Source of the DNA: Echinicola rosea
Lineage (GTDB): Bacteria; Bacteroidota; Bacteroidia; Cytophagales; Cyclobacteriaceae
DNA length: 64,000 bases
NCBI RefSeq assembly: GCF_005281475.1
Contig: NZ_CP040106.1
Span: forward strand, 4,306,501 to 4,370,500
Direction: 5' to 3'
The position numbers and the translations under genes are program-made. The notes beneath the pieces are model-generated. The model ran no database searches and was not told the origin of the DNA. It saw only the letters and a program-made list of their open reading frames with translations. Below, piece after piece: positions 38,098 through 46,232 of the stretch (position 1 is its first letter; each line of letters opens with the position of its first letter).

Positions 38098-40161
38098 TTA
38101 TCGGTACCATGCTCCTGCAGGCACTTCCTCTTTGTTTCCTTCCTGATCCGTCCAGAAAAGCTCCAAGGATGGAGTTTGAGTTTCCTTCAAATAATAGATT
38201 TTTACTGGATGCAGTCCTTTTTCGAGTTGGACACTGCCTATGGGAGAATGGTCCGTAGCATAGTTTCCGTCCAATACACTTATATCATGGATCCTCATAA
38301 AAAAGTGACTTTCGCCCCTATTGGCCGAAAAGGTATATTTTCCATCTTCCGGAACGTCCAAATATCCTTGCCACATCACCAAGTTGCCTTTCGCGGGCGC
38401 CTCCTGAACAGCCAAGCGATTGACTTTCTTATTGGCAATAGCCTTCTGCGATAATTTAGGAATCCAGGGACTGTTGATGTCATAGGTTTTGGCGATCAGT
38501 CCTTTTTTAGGTTTCCTGATTTCCAGCGATGGTACCAAGGCTTCATCATAAGGTCGAGGGGCCTGCGCATCGGCTACCCGAAGGCGTAATGCCGCGGCTT
38601 TGAAGCTAGCCTGTAATGCCTCACGATCAGATGAAAGATCAGTTCCCTGCTGTGGATCTTTGGTCACATCATAAAGCTCAAAGTCATCCTCCTGCCCTTG
38701 GATATTATACCGAACACCGACCATTTCTCCCTGTCTGATCATCTGCATCTGTCCCCTTAATTTGCCTTGATGTGACTCCAGAAATTCTGCATATTTAGGG
38801 ATTTTTCCTCCTTGTGCATATTCCACGTAAACCTGGCTAGGTTCCTGTTTTCCCTTTCCAGTCAAAGACGGTAACAGCGAAACACCATCCGTCCTGACTG
38901 GCACAGGAGCTCCTGCAGCATCTGCAAAGGTCGCCATCCAATCGTATGAAATACTGGGCGAATTTACCACAGTGCCCGCTTTGATGTGTATCGGCCAGTG
39001 AGCGATAGTGGCCGTTCTCAGTCCACCCTCATATACATCCCTTTTGATACCATCAAAATGGGCAAAGTTGTTGAAAAATTCAGGCGTATAAGCTACATAT
39101 TCTTCTGGCAGATAGGATTCCCTAGAGGGGCCATTGTCAGAAGTAAATACGACCAAGGTATTCTCAGAAATTTCCAAATCCTCCAACAATTGCATCAAAT
39201 CTCCCACTTGATCATCTATCCTCCTATTGACGGTCGCGTATCGTTTGTATGTATCCGGCCACGCTACTTCTGGCGTGGCCTCGTTCTTATCATGATCATA
39301 GGTGGCATTTGCAAATTCGGGATAGACAAAAGAGTCCACTTCCCCAGAAGCAGTATTGATCATCTTTCCTGCGTTTCCGAGCCACTGGATGCCTCCATTG
39401 AGCCCTCCACCGGCAGGATAATCCTGCGTGGGAAGTTCTAATACCGCATGCGGGGTATCATATGCCAAATACATAAAAAATGGTTGCTGGGAATCTTTCG
39501 CTTGGTGCTTGATGATAAAGTCCTTCGCCTTTGCCGTAAATAGGTCCCCGGTATAGCACTTATCCAATCCCTGTACGGTTTCATAGTTTTGATATACCTC
39601 CTTACTTCCACGGTACACGCCCTCTACGGGATAATGCTCATGACCATCTCGGTGCCTGATATACCCAAAGTATTGGTCAAAACCCACTTTCAGCGGATGG
39701 GTAGGCCAATCCGGCCCCTCTCCCTTGCCTTGCAGCCCCCATTTTCCTACGGCTACGGTCGTATAACGGGCAGACCGCAACACTTCGGCCATCGTGTGGT
39801 TTTTACCGATTTCTTTGTCAAATTGATTATCACGTACATGTGCATGTCCTTGGTTTACGCCCATCAATATAGAAGCCCGGGAAGGAGCACATACTGGCGC
39901 TGCTGCGTAATGATCGGTCATCATCGCACCTTGCATTGCCATTTTATCCAATTGGGGCGTCATAATCCAAGGCTCACTCCTATCATTTAGGGATTTTCGT
40001 TCATTTTGGAAAAACACTCCAATATCACCATACCCCAGATCATCTACCAAGATGAAGATGATATTTGGCTGTGAATCAGATTGGCCTTTTGCTGGCAAAT
40101 TCCATATAAACGCCACAAAAAAAAACAGCAAGGAAATTCTCATTTTGGGGATTCGAATCAT
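38098..40161 (-). CDS. sulfatase (S1 family) with C-terminal PA14 domain
   Basis: The 687-residue exported protein carries the metal-binding Asp pair at residues 40-41 (FILVDDLGYGDIG) and the formylglycine motif CAPSR at residues 91-95, in which Cys is converted to the catalytic aldehyde. The central part has TSDNGPSRE and the C-terminal 130 residues form a PA14-like sandwich (VMWQGYLDVPEDGKYTFSANRG), which may bind carbohydrate. Substrates of S1 sulfatases are sulfated glycans. A second start six codons in gives a cleaner signal peptide (MRISLLFFFVAF). It is not in an obvious operon; no maturation enzyme is encoded nearby. Confidence 0.92.
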   Translation of the reverse strand: MIRIPKMRISLLFFFVAFIWNLPAKGQSDSQPNIIFILVDDLGYGDIGVFFQNERKSLNDRSEPWIMTPQLDKMAMQGAMMTDHYAAAPVCAPSRASILMGVNQGHAHVRDNQFDKEIGKNHTMAEVLRSARYTTVAVGKWGLQGKGEGPDWPTHPLKVGFDQYFGYIRHRDGHEHYPVEGVYRGSKEVYQNYETVQGLDKCYTGDLFTAKAKDFIIKHQAKDSQQPFFMYLAYDTPHAVLELPTQDYPAGGGLNGGIQWLGNAGKMINTASGEVDSFVYPEFANATYDHDKNEATPEVAWPDTYKRYATVNRRIDDQVGDLMQLLEDLEISENTLVVFTSDNGPSRESYLPEEYVAYTPEFFNNFAHFDGIKRDVYEGGLRTATIAHWPIHIKAGTVVNSPSISYDWMATFADAAGAPVPVRTDGVSLLPSLTGKGKQEPSQVYVEYAQGGKIPKYAEFLESHQGKLRGQMQMIRQGEMVGVRYNIQGQEDDFELYDVTKDPQQGTDLSSDREALQASFKAAALRLRVADAQAPRPYDEALVPSLEIRKPKKGLIAKTYDINSPWIPKLSQKAIANKKVNRLAVQEAPAKGNLVMWQGYLDVPEDGKYTFSANRGESHFFMRIHDISVLDGNYATDHSPIGSVQLEKGLHPVKIYYLKETQTPSLELFWTDQEGNKEEVPAGAWYR

Positions 40162-40632
40162 GATATTGATGATATGTTTTATGAATTGACAAATCTATAT
40201 TCCGTCAGAATCCGAAGATAAAAAAATTTCGCAATCTTATCATTTAAAGTGAGATTAAAAAAGCAATGCGCTCTGCGGTTCACCTGCCATCAGCCAATTA
40301 CTTTCCTGCTTTTGCCACATCATGAAAATGATCACTAACAAAGCGGTTTCATTTTTGAAAATCATTAAATAACTTAACCCACTAAACCTCAAATCGCAAA
40401 GGAAAGCCAATCGGAATCACAAATATATTTCTAACACAATATTGTACTAAAAAATGGATTGAATCTCGTGGTAAATCAACTTTTTTATTACATCTTGAAT
40501 ATTGAGTAATAAACAGTGTGCCAAAGATTTAAAATAAAAACATTCATTCCACCAGATGAAAACATTTTACCAACCCATATATAACCATTCAAAGGGTTCT
40601 TTCCGGAATAGCATGTAAACCGTAAGAATTGA
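40162..40632. other. 471-bp spacer without recognised features
   Basis: The region separates the divergent sulfatase and histidine kinase genes. It is AT-rich and probably holds both promoters, but no exact TAnnTTTG pair, repeat or RNA could be supported. Confidence 0.4.
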
Positions 40633-41763
40633 ATGAGCGAAAAAAACTTTAATCAGCAAAATAAAACCGATAAACTGAAGCTCCTATCTCTGGTAAGCCA
40701 TGAGATAAGAACGCCTCTTCATGGTATAATCGGTCTAACAGAGCAGCTCCAGGACACTCCGCTTTCCGAAGATCAAAAATCCCTTGTGGACCACCTGATC
40801 CACACGGAGCGAATTTTGATGAACTTGATCAATGATGTACTGGATTATTCCAAACTTAAAAGTTCTGCTTTTGACATTCGACTTAAACCGGCCAGCATCC
40901 CCACCATTCTTGATGAACTAAAAACTCTTTTTGCCCCTTTGGCCGCTCAAAAATCACTGGATTTGGAAGTTTCCGTGGATGTGGACCCCGGGTATGTGAG
41001 GGTGGATATCCTAAGGCTGAAGCAAGTACTTTCCAATTTAATCAATAATGCTTTGAAGTTTACTGATGCTGGTTATATCCGGCTCAAATGCCAACAAATT
41101 ACCTCTCCAAAAGAAAAAGAACTTCCCACGTATCGATTTACTGTAGAAGATTCTGGATCCGGAATACCTAAAGGAAAGGAATCGAGTATTTTCGAAGCGT
41201 ACGGGCATTCCTCAAAGGTCAACAACCAAAACGGAACAGGACTTGGGCTGACCATTTCCAATATGATCTTGAATAATTTGGACAGTGAACTACAGTTGTC
41301 AAGACCTCCTGCTCCGGGTACGGGGGCCATTTTTTATTTTGACCTTGTATTGGAGCCCACAGAAACGGTTCCAAATACCGAGAAGAAGCAGTTGACGCAT
41401 CAGTTTGGAGGTAAGCGTGCTCTTTTGGTGGATGATGACCCACTCGTTCAGAAAATTACTGCAAACATGCTAGAAAAAGAGGACATTTCTGTAAAAACCT
41501 CCTCCTCATTTAAAAATGCCATAAACATCCTTTCCCAACTCCAACCTGAGCTGGTCTTCATAGATTTGGTTTTAGGAGAAAACGACGGAGGAGAGCTGCT
41601 TAGGCATCTTAAAGAAGAAGGCATCTATTCGGGCCTATCCGTATGCATGACCGCATCCGAAAACAGCAAAGGTGAAATCCTGAAACTGGGTTTTGATGCA
41701 GTGCTCAGAAAACCTTTCAATCGTAGGGCCCTCGCCAGGGTACTCTCCGAACTCTCGAAATAG
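40633..41763 (+). CDS. soluble hybrid histidine kinase/response regulator
   Basis: The 376-residue protein has a HisKA domain starting right at the N-terminus (phospho-acceptor His23 in SHEIRTPLHGI), an ATPase domain with the N box (NLINNALKFTDAG), G1 (VEDSGSGIP) and G2 (GTGLGLTI), and a C-terminal receiver domain (about 258-376) with Asp311 as phospho-site, acidic DDD near 267-269, Thr340 and Lys360. There is no sensor domain, membrane helix or output domain. It should act in the cytosol, possibly receiving signals from a protein encoded elsewhere or passing phosphate on to a phosphotransfer protein. It stands alone. Confidence 0.93.
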   Translation: MSEKNFNQQNKTDKLKLLSLVSHEIRTPLHGIIGLTEQLQDTPLSEDQKSLVDHLIHTERILMNLINDVLDYSKLKSSAFDIRLKPASIPTILDELKTLFAPLAAQKSLDLEVSVDVDPGYVRVDILRLKQVLSNLINNALKFTDAGYIRLKCQQITSPKEKELPTYRFTVEDSGSGIPKGKESSIFEAYGHSSKVNNQNGTGLGLTISNMILNNLDSELQLSRPPAPGTGAIFYFDLVLEPTETVPNTEKKQLTHQFGGKRALLVDDDPLVQKITANMLEKEDISVKTSSSFKNAINILSQLQPELVFIDLVLGENDGGELLRHLKEEGIYSGLSVCMTASENSKGEILKLGFDAVLRKPFNRRALARVLSELSK

Positions 41764-41823
41764 CCGTCATTTGGAATGGATTAAGCCAGGCACCTACCAC
41801 TAAATCAACTGTTTTGACCAATA

Positions 41824-41994
41824 AACCTCAGTTCGATTATAAAACCGTCACTGCGAGGCTTAGAGGGAGGTCTGAGCGGGTGGAAGCCGTGGCAGCTCGC
41901 CGCGGCGAGTTGCCACACCCTTTTCCAACCCACATCCACCTAAAAAGGGTTCGCTATGAAGCTTTTAATGCTAAAAATAAGTCGAGCTCAGGTC
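41824..41994 (+). repeat. family B MITE-like repeat, long form (B2)
   Basis: This 171-bp element has the same ends as the short form (AACCTCAGTTCGA, TCGAGCTCAGGTC) and is flanked by AATA on both sides. An extra internal segment holds a 28-base palindrome at 41889-41916 centred on CCGCGG with one G-T pair. The spacer beyond it to 42143 contains a half copy of that palindrome at 42069-42085 and no gene. Confidence 0.8.
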
Positions 41995-42143
41995 AATAGG
42001 ATTTCGGTTATGAAACCGGTAGCCATTCATTGCAAGCTATTTTATAATGAATGGAGCGTCGGAAATGGCCGCGGCGAGTTGCCACAAATCGCATCCAACG
42101 CGTCTCGAAGCGACGGTTTTCAAATCAAATGCAGGTTACCGGC

Positions 42144-42189
42144 AAAAAAATCCCCGCAAGCCTACTGTTTTAGTACGCTAGCGGGGTTG
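42144..42189 (-). terminator. terminator of the DUF4198 gene
   Basis: On the minus strand CCCCGC/GCGGGG closes a stem-loop followed by seven T. It lies about 33 bases past the stop. Confidence 0.75.
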
Positions 42190-42221
42190 CTATTAGTCAG
42201 TCAGATAAAAAAATTACAAAC

Positions 42222-42935
42222 CTATTTTTTGATACTTTGTGTGGCACAGCGCCAGATAAATTCATAGGGAGCTCCAAAGTGCTCACCGGACGTTTCTTCA
42301 GTATCCACCGCCTCTACGATGTATTGTCCTTTCCAAGGTGTTTCTACTTCGATTTCACCATTGGCATCTGTAGTATATTCCTTGGACCAACCCGTGGGGC
42401 CATCTACGGCTACGGTGACGCCTTCTTTTGCTTCACCTTTGAACAGGACTTTGAAGTGAAGTGGATTTTTAAGTCCTCCTTTATCAGGAGACGTCATCAC
42501 CAGAGCCAAATCCGTCTTGGGGCCTTCCAGCGTAGTTTCTTTGGCTTTTCCGACCCACACTTGCGTGGCAGTATTAAACTGATAAACGTACTCACCACCG
42601 AGATCCTTTGCAGAATGACCGACTTGCAGACGATAGACACCGTCCATATTTGGGGTGAAACTGGCCGTGAAAAACGCTGCAGAAGCAGTGGTTTCCAATT
42701 GCGTTTTATTTCCCTGGGGATCGATGAGCCATAGCTCAAAGTCTTTTACGTCGGAATACCAGTCTTCCACTTTTTCAATCATTCCTTCTCCGTATTCACC
42801 ATAATAGATCTTTACTTGCTGCTCCTGGCCCTTTTTGCCAGAGGTTTCCGTTTCGATCCAAAGAGCATGCGCCATCGCACATCCAAGATTGGCAAATAGT
42901 GCCAAAACAAATAATAAACTGAACTTTGTCTTCAT
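42222..42935 (-). CDS. DUF4198 domain protein (periplasmic)
   Basis: The 237-residue protein has a signal peptide ending near CAMAHA and begins its mature part with HALWIETETSG, a hallmark of DUF4198. The domain is a beta-sandwich; some members accompany metal transporters and have been annotated as nickel- or cobalt-uptake components, but binding residues are not clear here. The C-terminal half has a TTDANGEIEVETPWKGQYIVEA repeat typical of carboxypeptidase-like folds. It is the last of three minus-strand genes behind the TonB receptor, 20 bases after the small zinc-finger gene, which suggests a role in metal acquisition. Confidence 0.82.
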   Translation of the reverse strand: MKTKFSLLFVLALFANLGCAMAHALWIETETSGKKGQEQQVKIYYGEYGEGMIEKVEDWYSDVKDFELWLIDPQGNKTQLETTASAAFFTASFTPNMDGVYRLQVGHSAKDLGGEYVYQFNTATQVWVGKAKETTLEGPKTDLALVMTSPDKGGLKNPLHFKVLFKGEAKEGVTVAVDGPTGWSKEYTTDANGEIEVETPWKGQYIVEAVDTEETSGEHFGAPYEFIWRCATQSIKK

Positions 42936-42955
42936 TTTTTTATTGTCTATGTGAG

Positions 42956-43282
42956 TTATTTTCTCAGTAAATCATCAATCTGAAGTTGCATTTGAGCTTC
43001 GTTTAGGCTACCCTTTAGCCGGTAAAATTCCTCTTCTTTCAGTGTAAACTGGATGTCCATGTGATAGGTTTCGATCACGATCCGGTCCACTTCATCATAG
43101 AAGGGGCTATGGTCACTTTCGAAGGTCAGGTCCTCTATATAGCGACAAAACCCTCTAAAATCCACCTTACTAAAGCTCAACATGCACTGGCCATACATCA
43201 ATCCTATCCTGCCGCAATGTTCACACCTTGTCAAGATAAAATTGTCCTTCATCATAATGACTTCTGGATTACAGTAATTCAT
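42956..43282 (-). CDS. small CxxC protein (DUF6686-like)
   Basis: The protein of about 98-108 residues has an N-terminal RCEHCG pair that may bind zinc, a further Cys in YGQCMLSF and one in FRGFCRYI, and a hydrophilic helical C-terminus. It resembles the DUF6686 family of Bacteroidota; no activity is known. The first Met at 43282 gives ten extra residues; the tandem Mets at residues 10-11 are an equally good start and would leave MKDNFILTRCEHCG. It lies between the TonB receptor and the DUF4198 gene on the same strand. Confidence 0.65.
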   Translation of the reverse strand: MNYCNPEVIMMKDNFILTRCEHCGRIGLMYGQCMLSFSKVDFRGFCRYIEDLTFESDHSPFYDEVDRIVIETYHMDIQFTLKEEEFYRLKGSLNEAQMQLQIDDLLRK

Positions 43283-43405
43283 GCCACCTTCAGTTTGATT
43301 TCACAAATAATTGGTGCCTGCAATGGAAGTGTTCACAAGTTACTTGCATGTACCCGATTGCGCAGAACGTATCCATACAGGACTTAATATCTTTGTATAT
43401 ATTTT

Positions 43406-43444
43406 CCTTGGTGTCAGGGCAGTAATTTAGCCCTGTCACCAAGG
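43406..43444. promoter_or_regulatory. strong hairpin between the TonB receptor and the downstream genes
   Basis: A 15-bp stem with one mismatch (CCTTGGTGTCAGGGC against GCCCTGTCACCAAGG) and a 9-base loop lies just behind the receptor gene. It has no T run on the minus strand, so it is more likely an RNA stability or processing element than a full terminator. Confidence 0.6.
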
Positions 43445-43450
43445 TGATCA

Positions 43451-45811
43451 TTAAAATTTAAATCCTACACTCAGACGGGCATTTCGAGGAGCCTCTGCCT
43501 GATAATAGTAATAAGTAGCATATGCCGATCCAGAGTACAGGTACTCGTTTAGGAGATTGAACACATTGGCGCGAATGGTCAGATTGTCATTTTGCCACGA
43601 TAGCCCACCGTCCAGCTTGAAGTAGTTTGGAAGAGACAACTGGTTTTCGGCGGCCCAAGTCCAAGTACTTCGATCACCCATAAAAGTAAATCCGGCAGAA
43701 AGTCCAAATCCTTCAAGCGCTCCATTTTGAATGGAATAGGTCAGCCACGCATTGGCCACATGTTTTGAAAAACCGGAAACGGGATTCCCCACTTGCGAAA
43801 ACTGCTCTGGCCTTCCATCTTCGGTAATTTCAGAATCTGTATAGGCATAATTGGCAGTGACCACGAATCCAGGAAGAATCTCTCCCCTTGCATCAAACTC
43901 CACTCCCTGCGTGGTCGTCTGCGTCAGATAGGACAACTGTGATGTCGGGTTCTCTGGATCAGAAACCATTTGGTTATTTTTGAAGATTCTGTACAGTGAA
44001 AGTCCAGTGCTCCACTTGCCATTGAAGAAGTTACGCTTAAGGCCAAACTCCACGTTGTTTCCCGACAGTGGATCGACAGGTTCCCCTGTAATGGTCAAGC
44101 CCGTTTGTGGCACGAAGGTTTTGTCATACAATGCATATGCGGAGGTATTGTCATCAATGGAATAACTCAAGCCCACTCGTGGTGTCACTTTGCTGTCCTC
44201 GTCCACAGCACCATAGGAGCTCTGTGTGACATAGGTGTACCTCCCTGCCAAGGTCAGCCTTAAAGCGTTGTCGAAGAAACCAAGTTCGTCCTGCACATAA
44301 AATCCACTATAGGATTGTGTAATCGAAGTGGTATTGGCCCTTTGCCTTAGACTTCTGCTTCTGTCAAACTGCGGCAGCCCATTCACTGGAGCCCCATACA
44401 CAGGGTTGTTCATATTAAAAAATCCCCCATTCGCGGAGTCCAATTGGTGGGACTGATTCCAGTCTGCGATGTATTCTTTGGTTCCCATATCAAACCCTGC
44501 CAAGATCCTATGGTTAACGGCACCGGTCTCTACCTCTCCGTTTACGAATACCTGACCAAAAGTATTTTGGTTTAGCGCATCCCATATGGAAACATATCGA
44601 AGCAAATTAGCATCGTCATCCACTGCGTTCAGCCACATGGAAGCCCCTTCCTGCTGGTAGTTGAAATGAGACAACTGGGCTGTTACTTTCCAGTTTTCAT
44701 TAATCTGGTGTTGAAGGTTTGCTGTGATGTTATGGTCATCGATGACCGTTGGGTCCAGGCCTGGCTCTGCTATGGTGAAGCTTTGATCATAGATGCCATA
44801 TCCTTCAGTCGAAAATACATAGGCAGCACCTACATTTGACATGTTTACATGCTGATAAATATACTCCAATGTCAACTTGGTTTTTTCGTCCAGTTGATAG
44901 CTTACGACCGGGGCTACGCTGTAGCGGTCAGTGAATGTATAATCCTGGAATGAATTCTGGGTCTGTCCCATGACATTAAGTCTATAAAGGAGCTTTCCAT
45001 CCTGACTCAATTGACCATCTAGGTCTAACGTTCCCCTGTACAGGTCAAAACTACCAGTGGTAAGGTTCACTTCTCCACGGGTTACGCCTGTTGGCTTTTT
45101 GGTCACGACATTGTAGATACCACTTGGCTCGCCATTGGACATCATAAAGCCTGCTGGTCCTTTTACAAATTCAATCGATTCTACAAAGCTCATATCTTCA
45201 TTAAGTGGCCCCCAATTGGACGTAATGTTCATGCCGTTTCTGAAGGCACCAGCACGAGATCCCCGCATGTTTACCCTAGCGTACAAGTTACCCCAGTGCT
45301 CTAGGCGGGTAGCGCCACTCACGTTTCTCAACACACCATCACTCATGTCTATAATTTGCTGATCCTCAAGTGACTGAGCGGTAATCACCTGGATATTCTG
45401 CGGCACTTCGATCAATTCTTCGTTTAGACGAAGGCTCCCTGACGGTTCATCGACCTTATATTCACTCCTGTCTCCAGTCACGGTCACTTCTCCAAGCTCT
45501 GATTCACGTTCCTGCAATACCACTGTGCCAATATTAGTGGTCTGGCCACTTCGCACGGTTATACGCTTGTTTACGGTATGATATCCAATTTCTGAAATGA
45601 TTAAAGTATAATTTCCTTCAGGGGCATTGAATTCAAATGCTCCTTCTTCGTCAGATGCTACCCCAAAATTGGTTCCTTTTAGGATCACGGAAGCATATGA
45701 TAGTGCTTCTCCTGCCTCATTCTTGACATTCCCGGCAATCTTCCCTGTGGATTCGGCCATGGTAATATTACCTATCGCCACTAAAACCAGTATTAGTAAA
45801 ATTTTCTTCAT
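43451..45811 (-). CDS. TonB-dependent siderophore-type receptor
   Basis: The 786-residue outer-membrane protein has a signal peptide, an N-terminal carboxypeptidase-like regulatory domain (about 22-105, GKIAGNVKNEAGEALSYASV), a plug domain (VPQNIQVITAQSLEDQQIIDMSDGVLRNVSGA and FVKGPAGFMMSNGEPSGIYNVVTKKP) and a barrel ending in a terminal Phe (LSVGFKF). The plug signature is that of the ferrisiderophore (FhuA/FpvA) class rather than SusC. It should import an iron chelate with TonB energy. A Fur-like palindrome lies 65 bases upstream. The two small downstream genes may belong to the same uptake system. Confidence 0.93.
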   Translation of the reverse strand: MKKILLILVLVAIGNITMAESTGKIAGNVKNEAGEALSYASVILKGTNFGVASDEEGAFEFNAPEGNYTLIISEIGYHTVNKRITVRSGQTTNIGTVVLQERESELGEVTVTGDRSEYKVDEPSGSLRLNEELIEVPQNIQVITAQSLEDQQIIDMSDGVLRNVSGATRLEHWGNLYARVNMRGSRAGAFRNGMNITSNWGPLNEDMSFVESIEFVKGPAGFMMSNGEPSGIYNVVTKKPTGVTRGEVNLTTGSFDLYRGTLDLDGQLSQDGKLLYRLNVMGQTQNSFQDYTFTDRYSVAPVVSYQLDEKTKLTLEYIYQHVNMSNVGAAYVFSTEGYGIYDQSFTIAEPGLDPTVIDDHNITANLQHQINENWKVTAQLSHFNYQQEGASMWLNAVDDDANLLRYVSIWDALNQNTFGQVFVNGEVETGAVNHRILAGFDMGTKEYIADWNQSHQLDSANGGFFNMNNPVYGAPVNGLPQFDRSRSLRQRANTTSITQSYSGFYVQDELGFFDNALRLTLAGRYTYVTQSSYGAVDEDSKVTPRVGLSYSIDDNTSAYALYDKTFVPQTGLTITGEPVDPLSGNNVEFGLKRNFFNGKWSTGLSLYRIFKNNQMVSDPENPTSQLSYLTQTTTQGVEFDARGEILPGFVVTANYAYTDSEITEDGRPEQFSQVGNPVSGFSKHVANAWLTYSIQNGALEGFGLSAGFTFMGDRSTWTWAAENQLSLPNYFKLDGGLSWQNDNLTIRANVFNLLNEYLYSGSAYATYYYYQAEAPRNARLSVGFKF

Positions 45812-45876
45812 TGATTTTATTTAGATTGATTTTAATTAAGAGCAAAAGTAAGCTGCAAAACCGTAACATCTAAATT

Positions 45877-45895
45877 ATTTAGAATGATTTTAAAT
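45877..45895 (-). promoter_or_regulatory. Fur-like operator ahead of the TonB receptor
   Basis: ATTTAGAATGATTTTAAAT is a 9-1-9 palindrome with one mismatch, the shape of a Fur box. A similar but weaker copy, ATTTAGATTGATTTTAATT, lies at about 45819-45837. AGAATGATT also pairs with AATCATTCT at 45906-45914. Confidence 0.5.
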
Positions 45896-46001
45896 CTATT
45901 TTATCAATCATTCTAAAAAAATGATTGATGCTAACTATAGGACACATCAGCATCAAAACCTAAAATTTCCGGGAACCCGCTATGCTGCACTCCCCCTTTT
46001 T

Positions 46002-46112
46002 AACCTCAGTTCGATTATAAAATCGTCACTGCGAGGCTTAGAGGGAGATATGAGGGTTGGAAAAGGGTTTGCAATGACGCTTTTAATACTAAAATTATGT
46101 CGAGCTCAGGTT
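46002..46112 (+). repeat. family B MITE-like repeat, short form (B3)
   Basis: This 111-bp copy, with ends AACCTCAGTTCGA and TCGAGCTCAGGTT, is flanked by TTT on both sides. It carries the same inner pair CGTCACTGCGA and TTGCAATGACG. It lies between the TonB receptor promoter and the end of the pectate lyase gene. Confidence 0.8.
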
Positions 46113-46158
46113 TTTAAGTACATAAAACCAGAAAACTTTTCTTCCACTCGTCTTGATC

Positions 46159-46195
46159 CAAAAAAAGCCAGTCCACTACAGCAGACCGGCTTTTT
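46159..46195 (-). terminator. terminator of the multidomain pectate lyase gene
   Basis: AAAGCCGGTC/GACTGGCTTT (one G-T pair) forms a stem followed on the minus strand by a T run. It lies about 40 bases behind the stop. Confidence 0.85.
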
Positions 46196-46232
46196 CCTTA
46201 ATCTTAAACCATTAACTTCCTCAATTCCTCTC

